Below are positions 1 through 7,349 of a stretch of 24,618 bases of DNA, one piece after another. A program made the translations under genes and the position numbers. How positions within the stretch are numbered: the stretch's first letter is position 1; every line of letters starts with the position of its first letter. The DNA comes from CAYHKY01 sp964357355 (GTDB taxonomy: Bacteria; Patescibacteriota; Microgenomatia; UBA10105). The stretch covers positions 1 through 24,618 of the forward strand of contig CAYHKY010000015.1 of NCBI GenBank assembly GCA_964357355.1, read 5' to 3'. The notes under the pieces were generated by a model that was not told the DNA's origin, ran no database searches, and saw only the letters and a list, made by a program, of their open reading frames with translations.

Positions 1-262
1 TGGGACTTCCGGTTGCGACAACTTGTCCCCCGCCATCGCCGCCTTCAGGGCCAAGATCGATAATCCAATCCGTATTTTTAATAACATCCATATTATGCTC
101 AATAATAATTACGGTATTTCCGTATGCGACCAATCTTCTTAAGATTGTAAGAAGTCTTTCTATGTCTGCAAAATGGAGACCGGTTGTCGGCTCGTCCAAA
201 ATATAGAGAGTTCTACCCGTTTGCCGGCGTGACAATTCAGTTGCCAGATTCGACAGTTGTGC
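1..262 (-). pseudogene. uvrA: Detached C-terminal part of uvrA after the in-frame stop, cut by the contig edge
   Basis: Read in the uvrA frame past the TAG at 263-265, this segment encodes the second Walker B and switch regions of UvrA: LYILDEPTTGLHFADIERLL, then NTVIIIEHNMDVIKNTDWI and DLGPEGGDGGGQVVATGSP, all canonical. No frameshift or second stop appears before the edge. Just after the stop the residues are AQLSNLATEL where the family has AQR(V/I)KLATEL, so several bases next to the stop are also off. This favours a local sequence error or a very recent lesion over an old pseudogene. The remaining C-terminus lies outside the window. Confidence 0.85.
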
Positions 263-2848
263 CTAACCGCCTGACAAAGTGGGCGCAGGTTGGCCGATAT
301 GGATGTAAGTTAGACCCACCTGTTCAAGCGTCGAAAGCTTTGTAGCCAGAGGCGGTATGTGTGTAAAAAATTCCTTTGCCGACAAAACTGACATATCAAG
401 CACATCCGCGATACTTTTTCCTTTGTAATGAACTTCAAGAGTTTCGCTATTGTAACGCCGTCCGTGGCATACCTCGCAAGTGATATAAACATCGGCTAAA
501 AATTGCATTTCAATTTTGATTTGACCTTCACCCTCACAAGCTTCACAGCGGCCACCTTTTACGTTAAATGAAAACCTTCCCGGTCTATATCCGCGCACCC
601 GAGCCTCGGGCAATGAAGCAAACAAATCCCTGATATGACCAAAAAGCCCGGTATAGGTAGCCGGGTTGCTCCTGGGAGTCCTGCCGATTGGCGACTGGTC
701 TATAAGAATGACTTTATCAATGTGTTCCAAACCGGCTATTTTTTGAAATGGCGCAGGCTTTTCCCGGTGATAAGGATAAAAATGCTTCATTAATCCGTGA
801 TACAAAGTTTCTACAACCAGGGTGGATTTTCCGGAACCGGACACTCCGGTAACGCATATAAAATGACTAAGTGGAAAATCTACCGTGATATTTTTCAGAT
901 TGTTTCCGCTTGCACCTTCTAGGGTCAACACCTTACCGTCACCCACAAGACGCCCTGGAAAAGAAATTTTGTGCACGTCATTTAGAAAACTGCCGGTTTG
1001 CGAACGCTTATCTTTTTTTAACTCGCCGACAGTACCCAAAAATACGATCTTGCCACCCTCACTTCCAGCTCCCGGTCCAAAATCAAATATCCAGTCTGAT
1101 TCCTCCATAACTTCCCGATCGTGTTCCACTACTACGACGGTATTACCTAAATCCCTCAGGCTTTTGAGTGTAGTTATAAGTTTTTGGTTATCCCGCGGGT
1201 GAAGACCTATTGATGGCTCATCCAGAACGTAAAGCACGCCTGACAGACCGGAGCCTATCTGTGATGCCAACCTGATCCGTTGTGCTTCTCCACCTGACAA
1301 AGTAGCGGCTGCACGGGAGAGAGTCAAATACTCAAGACCAACCTGTTTGAGAAACGCCAACCTGCCGGAGATCTCTTTGATGATCATACTTGCAATAGAT
1401 TTCTCGCGCTCAGATATTTGTGAGGATAACTCTTGAATCCAAGCAAGCGCCCCAGTGATAGGCAAATCAGTGATTTTTATAATCGACTGGTCGATTATGG
1501 TAATAGTCAACGATTCAGGTTTGAGACGTGCTCCCTGGCAAGTTGGACAAATCTCTTTACGCATAAACTTCTCTATTTCTGTGCGCACAAATTCTGATTC
1601 CGATTGCTGATGTCTGGTTTCCAAATCTGCCACAATTCCCGTAAACGGCTCATGAATTTGCGTCACTTTTCCAAAACGATTTTCCCCGGTTACGGCGTAC
1701 ACCCTTTCTCCCGTGCCGAAAAGTAAAATCTTTTTGGCTTCGGAAGTCAGCGACTTTAAAGTCTCACGCATGGGTATCTTATTTTCATTACACACCTTGG
1801 CGACGACCCGGGAATACCACGTTTCATGAAAAAACATTTTTGCGTAAGGCAAAATTCCGCCTTCGGAAATAGTCAAATTTGGGTTAAATACCAGTTCCGG
1901 ATCTATTTTAAGCAGCAGTCCTATGCCTGAACACGTGGGACAAGCCCCATGCGGAGAATTAAATGAAAAACTTCGCGGTTCGATCTCTGATAAAGATATG
2001 TTGTCTAAAGGACAGGAAAACTTCTCGGAAAACAAATGATCGGTAAATGACTTGGGATGCTCCGGAAACTCAAATCCTGGGTCCCCTATTTGGCTAATAA
2101 TAACCAACCCTTCTGAAAGCGAAGCAGCTTGCTCGACCGCTTCAGTCAAACGCGTTTTGAGATTGGCTGCGGCGATGCTATCCCGCAGGTCTTTCTTGGA
2201 AATTGATACACGATCGATGACCGCCTCAATCGTATGCTTATTTGTTTTGATGAGAGTCAAGTCAGAAAACAAATCTACAATTAAACCGTCAATACGTGCC
2301 CGCGTCAATCCTTTCCCCCTTAAATTATCGAGTAAACCCGAATATTCCCCTTTACGATCCCTGACGATTGGAGAAAGCACAAAAAACCGGTATGGACGGC
2401 TTGAAACTTCACGACTTATCATGTTTATAATAGTAGTGACTATCTGTTGGGGGGATTGGCGTGCGATTTCCCGCCCGCAAATAGGGCAATGAGGATGACC
2501 GATTCGGGCAAAAAGTAACCGCAAGTAATCGTAAATTTCAGTGACAGTTCCCACGGTTGAACGCGGATTGTGAGATGTGGATTTCTGATCTATCGAAATT
2601 GCCGGGGACAATCCTTCTATCGTATCAACATCGGGTTTATCCATCACTCCCAAAAATTGCCGCGCGTATGAAGATAGCGACTCGACATATCTCCTTTGTC
2701 CCTCGGCGTAAAGCGTATCAAAAGCAAGTGATGATTTGCCTGAACCCGAAAGACCGGTAAATACAACCAGTTTATTTTTGGGAATATCGGCATTTATGTT
2801 TTTGAGGTTGTGCTGCCTGGCACCCCTGATTTTGATTACCTGGTCCAT
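263..2848 (-). CDS. uvrA: UvrABC system protein A, interrupted by an in-frame TAG
   Basis: UvrA is the damage-recognition ATPase of nucleotide excision repair. It dimerises, scans DNA with UvrB and loads it at lesions. The 861 residues read in one frame show the first Walker A (GLSGSGKSS, about 32-40), a first LSGGEAQRIRLA signature with LYVLDEPSIGLHP, the second Walker A (GVSGSGKST) and zinc-finger cysteines (CPICG near 121, CPTCSG near 303, CEACEGEG near the C-terminus). The start ATG is at 2846-2848 (MDQVIKIRGARQHNL), the usual UvrA beginning. Reading stops at TAG 263-265, exactly where the second signature LSGGE should have its glutamate. The frame stays open beyond it with good UvrA sequence (separate entry), so with that tail the protein would reach roughly the usual 940 residues. 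One ligand of the DNA-binding zinc finger is Asp282 (CPLD) instead of Cys. It lies downstream of uvrB in the same direction, with its own SOS-like promoter. Confidence 0.93.
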   Translation of the reverse strand: MDQVIKIRGARQHNLKNINADIPKNKLVVFTGLSGSGKSSLAFDTLYAEGQRRYVESLSSYARQFLGVMDKPDVDTIEGLSPAISIDQKSTSHNPRSTVGTVTEIYDYLRLLFARIGHPHCPICGREIARQSPQQIVTTIINMISREVSSRPYRFFVLSPIVRDRKGEYSGLLDNLRGKGLTRARIDGLIVDLFSDLTLIKTNKHTIEAVIDRVSISKKDLRDSIAAANLKTRLTEAVEQAASLSEGLVIISQIGDPGFEFPEHPKSFTDHLFSEKFSCPLDNISLSEIEPRSFSFNSPHGACPTCSGIGLLLKIDPELVFNPNLTISEGGILPYAKMFFHETWYSRVVAKVCNENKIPMRETLKSLTSEAKKILLFGTGERVYAVTGENRFGKVTQIHEPFTGIVADLETRHQQSESEFVRTEIEKFMRKEICPTCQGARLKPESLTITIIDQSIIKITDLPITGALAWIQELSSQISEREKSIASMIIKEISGRLAFLKQVGLEYLTLSRAAATLSGGEAQRIRLASQIGSGLSGVLYVLDEPSIGLHPRDNQKLITTLKSLRDLGNTVVVVEHDREVMEESDWIFDFGPGAGSEGGKIVFLGTVGELKKDKRSQTGSFLNDVHKISFPGRLVGDGKVLTLEGASGNNLKNITVDFPLSHFICVTGVSGSGKSTLVVETLYHGLMKHFYPYHREKPAPFQKIAGLEHIDKVILIDQSPIGRTPRSNPATYTGLFGHIRDLFASLPEARVRGYRPGRFSFNVKGGRCEACEGEGQIKIEMQFLADVYITCEVCHGRRYNSETLEVHYKGKSIADVLDMSVLSAKEFFTHIPPLATKLSTLEQVGLTYIHIGQPAPTLSGG

Positions 2849-2861
2849 AGCTTTATAAAGA

Positions 2862-2897
2862 TTTATAGCCTACATTCTTGAAATTGTTCCGGCCATA
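2862..2897 (-). promoter_or_regulatory. uvrA promoter with SOS-like operator element
   Basis: On the minus strand GGAACA (2885-2890) and TATAAA (2862-2867) are 17 bases apart, like -35 and -10 boxes. The start codon follows 13 bases later, giving a leader of about 7 nt without a Shine-Dalgarno. Positions 2864-2897 match 5127-5160 upstream of uvrB at 30 of 34 bases. The shared blocks are TATGGCCGGAACA, CAAG and TGTAGGCTATA in transcription order. All four mismatches lie between the boxes, around CAAG. With lexA next to uvrB, a LexA-controlled promoter pair is the simplest reading. Confidence 0.6.
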
Positions 2898-2911
2898 TAC
2901 CCCTCTAATAC

Positions 2912-2948
2912 TTCGACAAGCTCAGTATTAGTCCTGAGCAATGTCGAA
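2912..2948. repeat. Interrupted palindrome (REP-like) between uvrB and uvrA
   Basis: TTCGACA (2912-2918) pairs with TGTCGAA (2942-2948), and CTCAG (2921-2925) pairs with CTGAG (2934-2938) inside it. The two stems are separated by unpaired AG on the left and CAA on the right. The arm TTCGACAAGCTCAG resembles a palindromic intergenic repeat seen in many bacterial genomes (from memory, not searched). It lies upstream of the uvrA promoter. No T-run follows on either side, so it is not a classic terminator. Confidence 0.55.
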
Positions 2949-2965
2949 TGGACTAAGCTGCTTTA

Positions 2966-3037
2966 GCAACCTTTCAGGTTGCAAACCAGCGTAAGACGGG
3001 TATACGAGTACCCAAATAACCACGGATGTGCCCGTGG
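2966..3037. repeat. Cluster of three short hairpins downstream of uvrB
   Basis: Three perfect inverted repeats follow one another: GCAACCT/AGGTTGC (2966-2982, 3-base loop), GGGTA/TACCC (2998-3013, 6-base loop) and CCACGG/CCGTGG (3020-3037, 6-base loop). With the palindrome at 2912-2948 they fill most of the 228-base gap between uvrB and uvrA. They could end or attenuate the uvrB transcript or stabilise its 3' end. None has a convincing T-tract. Confidence 0.5.
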
Positions 3038-3076
3038 CATACTGCATTATACACGAGAAGTAAATCTGGGACCCAG

Positions 3077-5116
3077 TTAGATTACTTTAAGTTCTCTGAC
3101 TTTATCTCTGATCTGGGCCGCCAGTTCGAAGTTAAGTTGCTGGGCTTCAAAACGCATTTCTTTTTCCAGCGTTCTGATAAGGCGTTTTTTGTCTGTGGGT
3201 GTCAACGTATCAGGATCAATCTGCAACCTGTCTTTCACGGATTTTTGCTGTTTCTTTTTTCCCAAGACCGGATCGTCAAATTCTTCCAGCTCCTCAACTA
3301 ATTTGTCCCGGAAGGGTTTACTGATAGAAAGCGGGGTAATCTGATGCGTTTCGTTGTAAGCAAGCTGGATATCGCGGCGGCGGCCAACTTCTAAAATTGC
3401 CCGTTTCATCGAACCGGTTATTTTGTCGGCATACATGATAACACTCCCCTTGATATGCCTGGCTGCCCGGCCCATTGTCTGGATAAGGGAAACGGTAGAA
3501 CGCAAAAAACCTTCTTTGTCTGCATCCAATATAGCTACCAGAGAAACTTCAGGTAAATCCAATCCTTCACGTAGTAAATTTATGCCGACAATTACATCAT
3601 ATGTTCCGCGGCGCAACTGGTCCAAAATATCCGTCCGTTCAAGCGTCAATACGTCTGAGTGCAAATATTGGACTTTTACCCCTTTTTCACTGAGATACGT
3701 AGAGAGATCCTCAGCCATTCTTTTGGTAAGAGTTGTGACTAACACGCGTTCTTTTTGCATAACTCTCTTCTCAATTTCTGCTTCCAAATCTTTAATTTGC
3801 CCTGCAACCGGCCTGATTGCAATGATTGGATCAACAAGCCCTGTGGGCCGAATAAGTTGTTCGACTACACCTCCGCGTTTTTGATCTGCGAACGCCTCTT
3901 TGGCGCGTGAAATCTCCCACTCATCAGGCGTTGCAGATACATATATGGTTTGGGGTATCCGCCGCAAAAATTCGTCAAACCTTAAGGGTCTATTATCAAG
4001 CGCCGCAGGCAAGCGAAAACCAAAATCTACCAGATTCTGCTTGCGTGACTGATCTCCATTGTACATACCGCGAATCTGCGGAATAGTCATATGTGACTCG
4101 TCAACTATCAAAAGCCAGTCCTCTTTGTATGATTCGCTAAAATAATCGAAAAGCGTATATGGAGGATCACCGGGATTTCGCCCGTCGAAATAACGCGAAT
4201 AGTTCTCTATGCCGTTGACAAAACCAACCGACTGTATCATTTCCAAATCAAAGTGGACTTTTTGCGAGAGACGCGCGGCTTCAACTAATTTTCCGTGCGC
4301 TTTAAATTTCGCAACCTGAACTTCCAAGTCTTTTTCAATCATGTTAAAGACATTCTTGTGACGACTCACATCAGTCATATAATGTTTGGCAGGGTACAAA
4401 ACCAAAAGCGGCATTTCTTCAATAATGGCTCCGGACACCGGATCAATTCTGGTAATTTGGGTAATAGCACCTTCTCCCATAACAATGCGCACTCCAGTGT
4501 CTTCGTAAGCGGGAAATACATCAATATGTTCACCCCGAACCCGGAAAGTACCGCGGTGAAATCCAAAATCGCTGCGCAAATATTGGAGTTGGATCAAACG
4601 CTGAAGAATTGAAGACCGGTCAACTTTTACTCCCCGACGAAGTTCTAATATGAAACCGCCGTACTCTTTGGGTGAACCGATATTGTAAATGCAGGAAACT
4701 GAAGCCACCACTATAACATCTTTTCGGGTCAAAATATTTGTAGTTGACGCCAGCCGGAGCTTGTCTATTTCTTCATTTATTTCAGTCTCTTTTTCGATGT
4801 ACGTATCGGATTGGGGAATATACGCCTCAGGTTGGTAATAATCATAATATGATACAAAATATGAAATTGCGTTCGTAGGAAAAAAACTTCTGAATTCCTG
4901 GTAGAGTTGGGCGGCTAACGTTTTGTTGTGCGAAATAACCAGCGCGGGACGGTTGAGTGTTGCTATGACCTGGGCAATGGTGAATGTTTTTCCGCTCCCA
5001 GTGACTCCCAGCAACACTTGTTCTTGGGCATGGGACCCGATACCGCCAATCAATGATTTGATTGCAGAAGGCTGATCACCGGTGGGTTTAAATGGAGAAA
5101 CTAGTTTAAACGGCAT
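3077..5116 (-). CDS. uvrB: UvrABC system protein B (excision nuclease helicase subunit)
   Basis: UvrB takes damaged DNA from UvrA, verifies the lesion with its helicase fold and recruits UvrC. The sequence has Walker A GVTGSGKTF near the N-terminus, the beta-hairpin region SYYDYYQPEAYIP, the DEAD-like box LLIVDESHMT, helicase motifs YVSATPDEWE, LREGLDLPEV and QTMGRAARH, and a C-terminal UVR motif (EKEMRFEAQQLNFELAAQIR). The open frame extends to a GTG at 5140, but that codon and the ATG at 5122 lie inside or against the predicted promoter. I therefore take ATG 5114-5116 (MPFKLVSPFKPTGDQP), giving 679 residues, the normal family length. If the -10 box at 5125-5130 is right, the mRNA is essentially leaderless. 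The gene is divergent from lexA and upstream of uvrA. Confidence 0.94.
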   Translation of the reverse strand: MPFKLVSPFKPTGDQPSAIKSLIGGIGSHAQEQVLLGVTGSGKTFTIAQVIATLNRPALVISHNKTLAAQLYQEFRSFFPTNAISYFVSYYDYYQPEAYIPQSDTYIEKETEINEEIDKLRLASTTNILTRKDVIVVASVSCIYNIGSPKEYGGFILELRRGVKVDRSSILQRLIQLQYLRSDFGFHRGTFRVRGEHIDVFPAYEDTGVRIVMGEGAITQITRIDPVSGAIIEEMPLLVLYPAKHYMTDVSRHKNVFNMIEKDLEVQVAKFKAHGKLVEAARLSQKVHFDLEMIQSVGFVNGIENYSRYFDGRNPGDPPYTLFDYFSESYKEDWLLIVDESHMTIPQIRGMYNGDQSRKQNLVDFGFRLPAALDNRPLRFDEFLRRIPQTIYVSATPDEWEISRAKEAFADQKRGGVVEQLIRPTGLVDPIIAIRPVAGQIKDLEAEIEKRVMQKERVLVTTLTKRMAEDLSTYLSEKGVKVQYLHSDVLTLERTDILDQLRRGTYDVIVGINLLREGLDLPEVSLVAILDADKEGFLRSTVSLIQTMGRAARHIKGSVIMYADKITGSMKRAILEVGRRRDIQLAYNETHQITPLSISKPFRDKLVEELEEFDDPVLGKKKQQKSVKDRLQIDPDTLTPTDKKRLIRTLEKEMRFEAQQLNFELAAQIRDKVRELKVI

Positions 5117-5124
5117 ACGCATAT

Positions 5125-5160
5125 CATATAGCCTACACACTTGTAAATGTTCCGGCCATA
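5125..5160 (-). promoter_or_regulatory. uvrB promoter with SOS-like operator element
   Basis: On the minus strand GGAACA (5148-5153) and TATATG (5125-5130) are separated by 17 bases. The spacer holds TTACAAGTGTGT (minus strand of 5135-5146), an imperfect palindrome with ACA-AG-TGT at its centre. The 34 bases 5127-5160 are nearly identical to the uvrA element. The operator sits between the two boxes, where a bound repressor would block RNA polymerase. The uvrB ATG at 5116 follows 8 bases after the -10 box. Confidence 0.62.
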
Positions 5161-5175
5161 ACTTCTTCTAAACTG

Positions 5176-5193
5176 ATCCGTCAGCCGACGGAT
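5176..5193. repeat. Hairpin in the uvrB-lexA divergent region
   Basis: ATCCGTC (5176-5182) and GACGGAT (5187-5193) form a perfect 7-bp stem with a 4-base AGCC loop. It lies upstream of both uvrB and lexA promoters. No T-run follows. It may be another small intergenic palindrome like those between uvrB and uvrA. Confidence 0.45.
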
Positions 5194-5284
5194 GCAGTAA
5201 GAAGAGTATACATTAAAGAGGTGAGTTTTGGGTATATTCCGGTCAACACACCACATTGATATCGTTTGATCTGATTTACATGAA

Positions 5285-5332
5285 TTGACTTTCGGTGCGA
5301 ATTTTATTATTTGTATAAGTGTACTGTATTAT
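5285..5332 (+). promoter_or_regulatory. lexA promoter region and probable LexA autoregulatory operator
   Basis: GTATAAGTGTAC at 5313-5324 is an imperfect palindrome of the form GTAyA-NN-TrTAC, centred 25 bases upstream of the lexA ATG. It shares AAGTGT with the uvrB spacer motif TTACAAGTGTGT. Possible promoter boxes are TTGACT (5285-5290) with TATTTG (5308-5313) at 17 bases, or a TATTAT -10 at 5327-5332 that would give a leader of about 5 nt. Either way the palindrome overlaps the polymerase site, which fits self-repression. Confidence 0.5.
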
Positions 5333-5343
5333 TTGGTTTTGAT

Positions 5344-5976
5344 ATGCATACCGCAATTACACTATATCCCCGGGAACGGCAAGTTTTGGAGTTCATTACT
5401 CAATACTGCCAGCGTTACGGATATGCTCCGACACTTAAAGAAATTGGTGAAGCTCTTGGGATGCATTCTGTAGCTACCGTCCATGAACATGTAGACCATC
5501 TCAGGCAAAAAGGTTACGTCAACAAACTGGATGGAGCCTCACGGGGAATTGAACTTACCAATGATATGTACCGGAGGAATGAGGCTTCTAATTCGGTCGA
5601 ATTGCCCGTGTTAGGATTCATCGCCGCCGGATCACCGCTTGAACCGTATACGGACCCGAATTTTTACCTTTCAGTGCCTCCCGGTATGGTACCTGCCGAT
5701 AAACCAGCTTATGTCTTGCAAGTCAAAGGCAGTTCGATGATTGAGGAAGGCATCCTTGAAGGAGATTTTGTGGTCATTCAACACCAAAATGATGCTAAAA
5801 ACGGCGATATTGTGGTAGCACTCCTGCCAAATGGCCTGGCAACTCTCAAACGAATTTTCTTTGAAAAAGACCGCATCAAGCTTGCTCCGGCCAATTCCAG
5901 TATGGCGCCAATATTTGCCACGCATGTAAAAATTCAGGGAAAATGCGTGGGAGTTATCCGCAAGTACATCTCCTAA
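5344..5976 (+). CDS. lexA: LexA repressor (SOS response, self-cleaving S24 peptidase)
   Basis: LexA represses DNA-damage genes until RecA filaments trigger its self-cleavage. Starting at ATG 5344 gives 210 residues, the usual length. The frame is open from a TTG at 5311, but that is inside the operator region. Residues 7-65 form the winged helix-turn-helix domain (TLKEIGEALGMHSVATVHEH is the recognition area). An Ala95-Gly96 pair in GFIAAGSPLE is the cleavage site. Ser131 in VKGSSMIEEGI and Lys169 in ATLKRI are the catalytic dyad. All functional residues are present. It is divergent from uvrB, a typical target. Confidence 0.95.
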   Translation: MHTAITLYPRERQVLEFITQYCQRYGYAPTLKEIGEALGMHSVATVHEHVDHLRQKGYVNKLDGASRGIELTNDMYRRNEASNSVELPVLGFIAAGSPLEPYTDPNFYLSVPPGMVPADKPAYVLQVKGSSMIEEGILEGDFVVIQHQNDAKNGDIVVALLPNGLATLKRIFFEKDRIKLAPANSSMAPIFATHVKIQGKCVGVIRKYIS

Positions 5977-6013
5977 ATTGAGTATATTTTCCCCGGAATA
6001 TAGACAGACTCTG

Positions 6014-6025
6014 GTATACTTGTGT
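6014..6025 (+). promoter_or_regulatory. Possible promoter/LexA-like box before the DUF1361 gene
   Basis: TATACT (6015-6020) is a good -10 box and lies within GTATACTTGTGT. That sequence has the same NTAYA-NN-TGTGT layout as the uvrB box. No convincing -35 is seen. It suggests that the membrane gene has its own, possibly damage-responsive, promoter, but the similarity is short. Confidence 0.3.
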
Positions 6026-6034
6026 TTCTCAAAT

Positions 6035-6041
6035 GAAGGAA
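6035..6041 (+). promoter_or_regulatory. Ribosome binding site deciding the DUF1361 start
   Basis: GAAGGAA ends 9 bases before ATG 6051. It overlaps the in-frame upstream ATG at 6033 and supports 6051 as the real start. Confidence 0.5.
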
Positions 6042-6050
6042 AGCGTTTCC

Positions 6051-6617
6051 ATGTATCTTTTCAATAATGCAATTTGGATGAGCTGGAATATTTTTTTGGC
6101 AGCCATCCCCTTTTTGCTGGCAAAACACCTTTTTTCGCCACGGAGAAAATTATCCTTCACTTGGGGTTTGGGACTGGTATTTTTTGTGTTATTTTTGCCT
6201 AACGCTCCTTATATCCTGACTGATTTGATCCACCTCTATAAAGACGCTGCATATTTGCCAATACCTAAGCTTTCCTTGGTTATTGTCCAATTCCTGATTT
6301 TGGAATATATCGGTTTTTGGTTTTTTGTCGAAAGTTACCGACAGTTTGAAAAATTTATCTTGAAGAAAAGATATCATCTGAGGTATCTAGTTCGCCTTGT
6401 TTCTTTTATCACGCTCAGTGTAGGCGTCTATATCGGCAGATTTTTACGCTTCAACAGTTGGGACGTATTTACCAATCCGCAACTTATTATGAACACCGTC
6501 TATTACTTCTTTGATGTCTATACCACGTATACCACAGGTTTTATCACGATTTTCACTCTGATTCTTCTCGGATTATATTATTTACACGAAAAGCTCCTGT
6601 ATGATCGACTCGGTTAA
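6051..6617 (+). CDS. DUF1361 family integral membrane protein
   Basis: The protein is very hydrophobic, with about five to six membrane segments: near the N-terminus (AIWMSWNIFLAAIPFLLA), then GLGLVFFVLFLPNAPYIL, VIVQFLILEYIGFWFFV, SFITLSVGVYIG and a C-terminal TTGFITIFTLILLGLYY. The motif LPNAPYILTDLIHL is the hallmark of DUF1361, a widespread family of unknown function. I use ATG 6051 (188 aa) because of the Shine-Dalgarno just before it; an in-frame ATG at 6033 would add six residues. It follows lexA in the same direction after 74 bases and converges on the next gene. No catalytic residues are evident, so I propose no function. Confidence 0.8.
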   Translation: MYLFNNAIWMSWNIFLAAIPFLLAKHLFSPRRKLSFTWGLGLVFFVLFLPNAPYILTDLIHLYKDAAYLPIPKLSLVIVQFLILEYIGFWFFVESYRQFEKFILKKRYHLRYLVRLVSFITLSVGVYIGRFLRFNSWDVFTNPQLIMNTVYYFFDVYTTYTTGFITIFTLILLGLYYLHEKLLYDRLG

Positions 6618-6654
6618 ACTCAATACTTAATATTCTATAAGATAAGGTTTCAAG

Positions 6655-7344
6655 TTATTGTCCACCTGGTGGGTGGGATGCCATCGGTTTACGTTGAACA
6701 TTTAGTGCATTATAAATTCCTAAAAAATTGTCTCGTGTGTCTCCAGTAATCATATGCGGAGCGTACCGTTGGAGAATAAAATCCAGCACTTCTCCTGCTC
6801 TGGCTGTTGATACAATTTTCATGTCTAACTGTTGTACTTTCTCTGGAAAAACTACTTGAAACAAATCAGCAACTATATTTGCCGCAACCCGGGGAAATGT
6901 CAATTGACGTTGTTTTTGTTCATACGCTTGATTGTATATATCTGCAAATATTAGAACCAGGTTTTGCACTCTTTCAAAATTTTCACTTTGTCCAGGCTTT
7001 ACGCGGGTTGCTCTCAATGCCCGTTCATTTATAACCAATTCACTACGGAATCTAACATAATCAACTTTTTTGTTCTGCAATCTGGCTTGTCTGGCACCGG
7101 CAAATAACGCAGCTTGGCGTTTATTTAAGTAATCAACTATTAGACGCTCATTTGGCGGACGCCCAACATCCATAGGCTCCGTACCATATCGGTAAGTTGG
7201 TTTCATTGAAGATTCAACGCCGAACAAAGATGCATGAGCTTGCCGAAAAATTTCTATTGCATTTACCTGAGTGCCCTTTGCTTCAAAAGAAGGTCTTATT
7301 TTTGGTGCTAAAAATCGTCTTGGATAACCTACTCCTATTTCCAT
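6655..7344 (-). CDS. Hypothetical protein at the end of the gluconeogenic operon
   Basis: This is 229 residues that I do not recognise. It is soluble-looking with no signal peptide or membrane helix. It is rich in Arg and Gln, has mostly helical-looking stretches (ERLIVDYLNKRQAALFAGARQ, FERVQNLVLIFADIYNQAYE) and a Pro/Gly-rich tail. It begins 5 bases after the acs-like stop, with GAGGAG and AAAGG upstream of the ATG, so it is very probably co-transcribed with acs. The frame, ribosome site and uninterrupted length make it a believable gene. It ends convergently against DUF1361, and no terminator is visible in the 37-base gap. Confidence 0.65.
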   Translation of the reverse strand: MEIGVGYPRRFLAPKIRPSFEAKGTQVNAIEIFRQAHASLFGVESSMKPTYRYGTEPMDVGRPPNERLIVDYLNKRQAALFAGARQARLQNKKVDYVRFRSELVINERALRATRVKPGQSENFERVQNLVLIFADIYNQAYEQKQRQLTFPRVAANIVADLFQVVFPEKVQQLDMKIVSTARAGEVLDFILQRYAPHMITGDTRDNFLGIYNALNVQRKPMASHPPGGQ

Positions 7345-7349
7345 AACCT

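Noticed and set aside
263..265. The uvrA TAG as a recoded sense codon
   Set aside because: No other gene in the window has in-frame TAG in conserved positions, and the recoding known in some CPR lineages affects TGA, which is used here as a normal stop (for example at the ppsA/eno and eno/gpmI overlaps).
885..1202. Plus-strand open frames opposite uvrA, uvrB, eno, ppsA and others
   Set aside because: They lie wholly inside well-identified genes on the other strand, have no family signature, no ribosome site, and atypical composition. They are shadow frames.
2849..3076. A small RNA or tRNA in the uvrB-uvrA gap
   Set aside because: The stems do not form a cloverleaf and no promoter-terminator pair frames them. 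Hairpin repeats explain the structure better.
5983..6002. Hairpin TATATT...AATATA after lexA as a terminator
   Set aside because: The stem is AT-rich with a bulge and no T-tract follows. A usable -10 box for the next gene lies just beyond, so termination is not supported.
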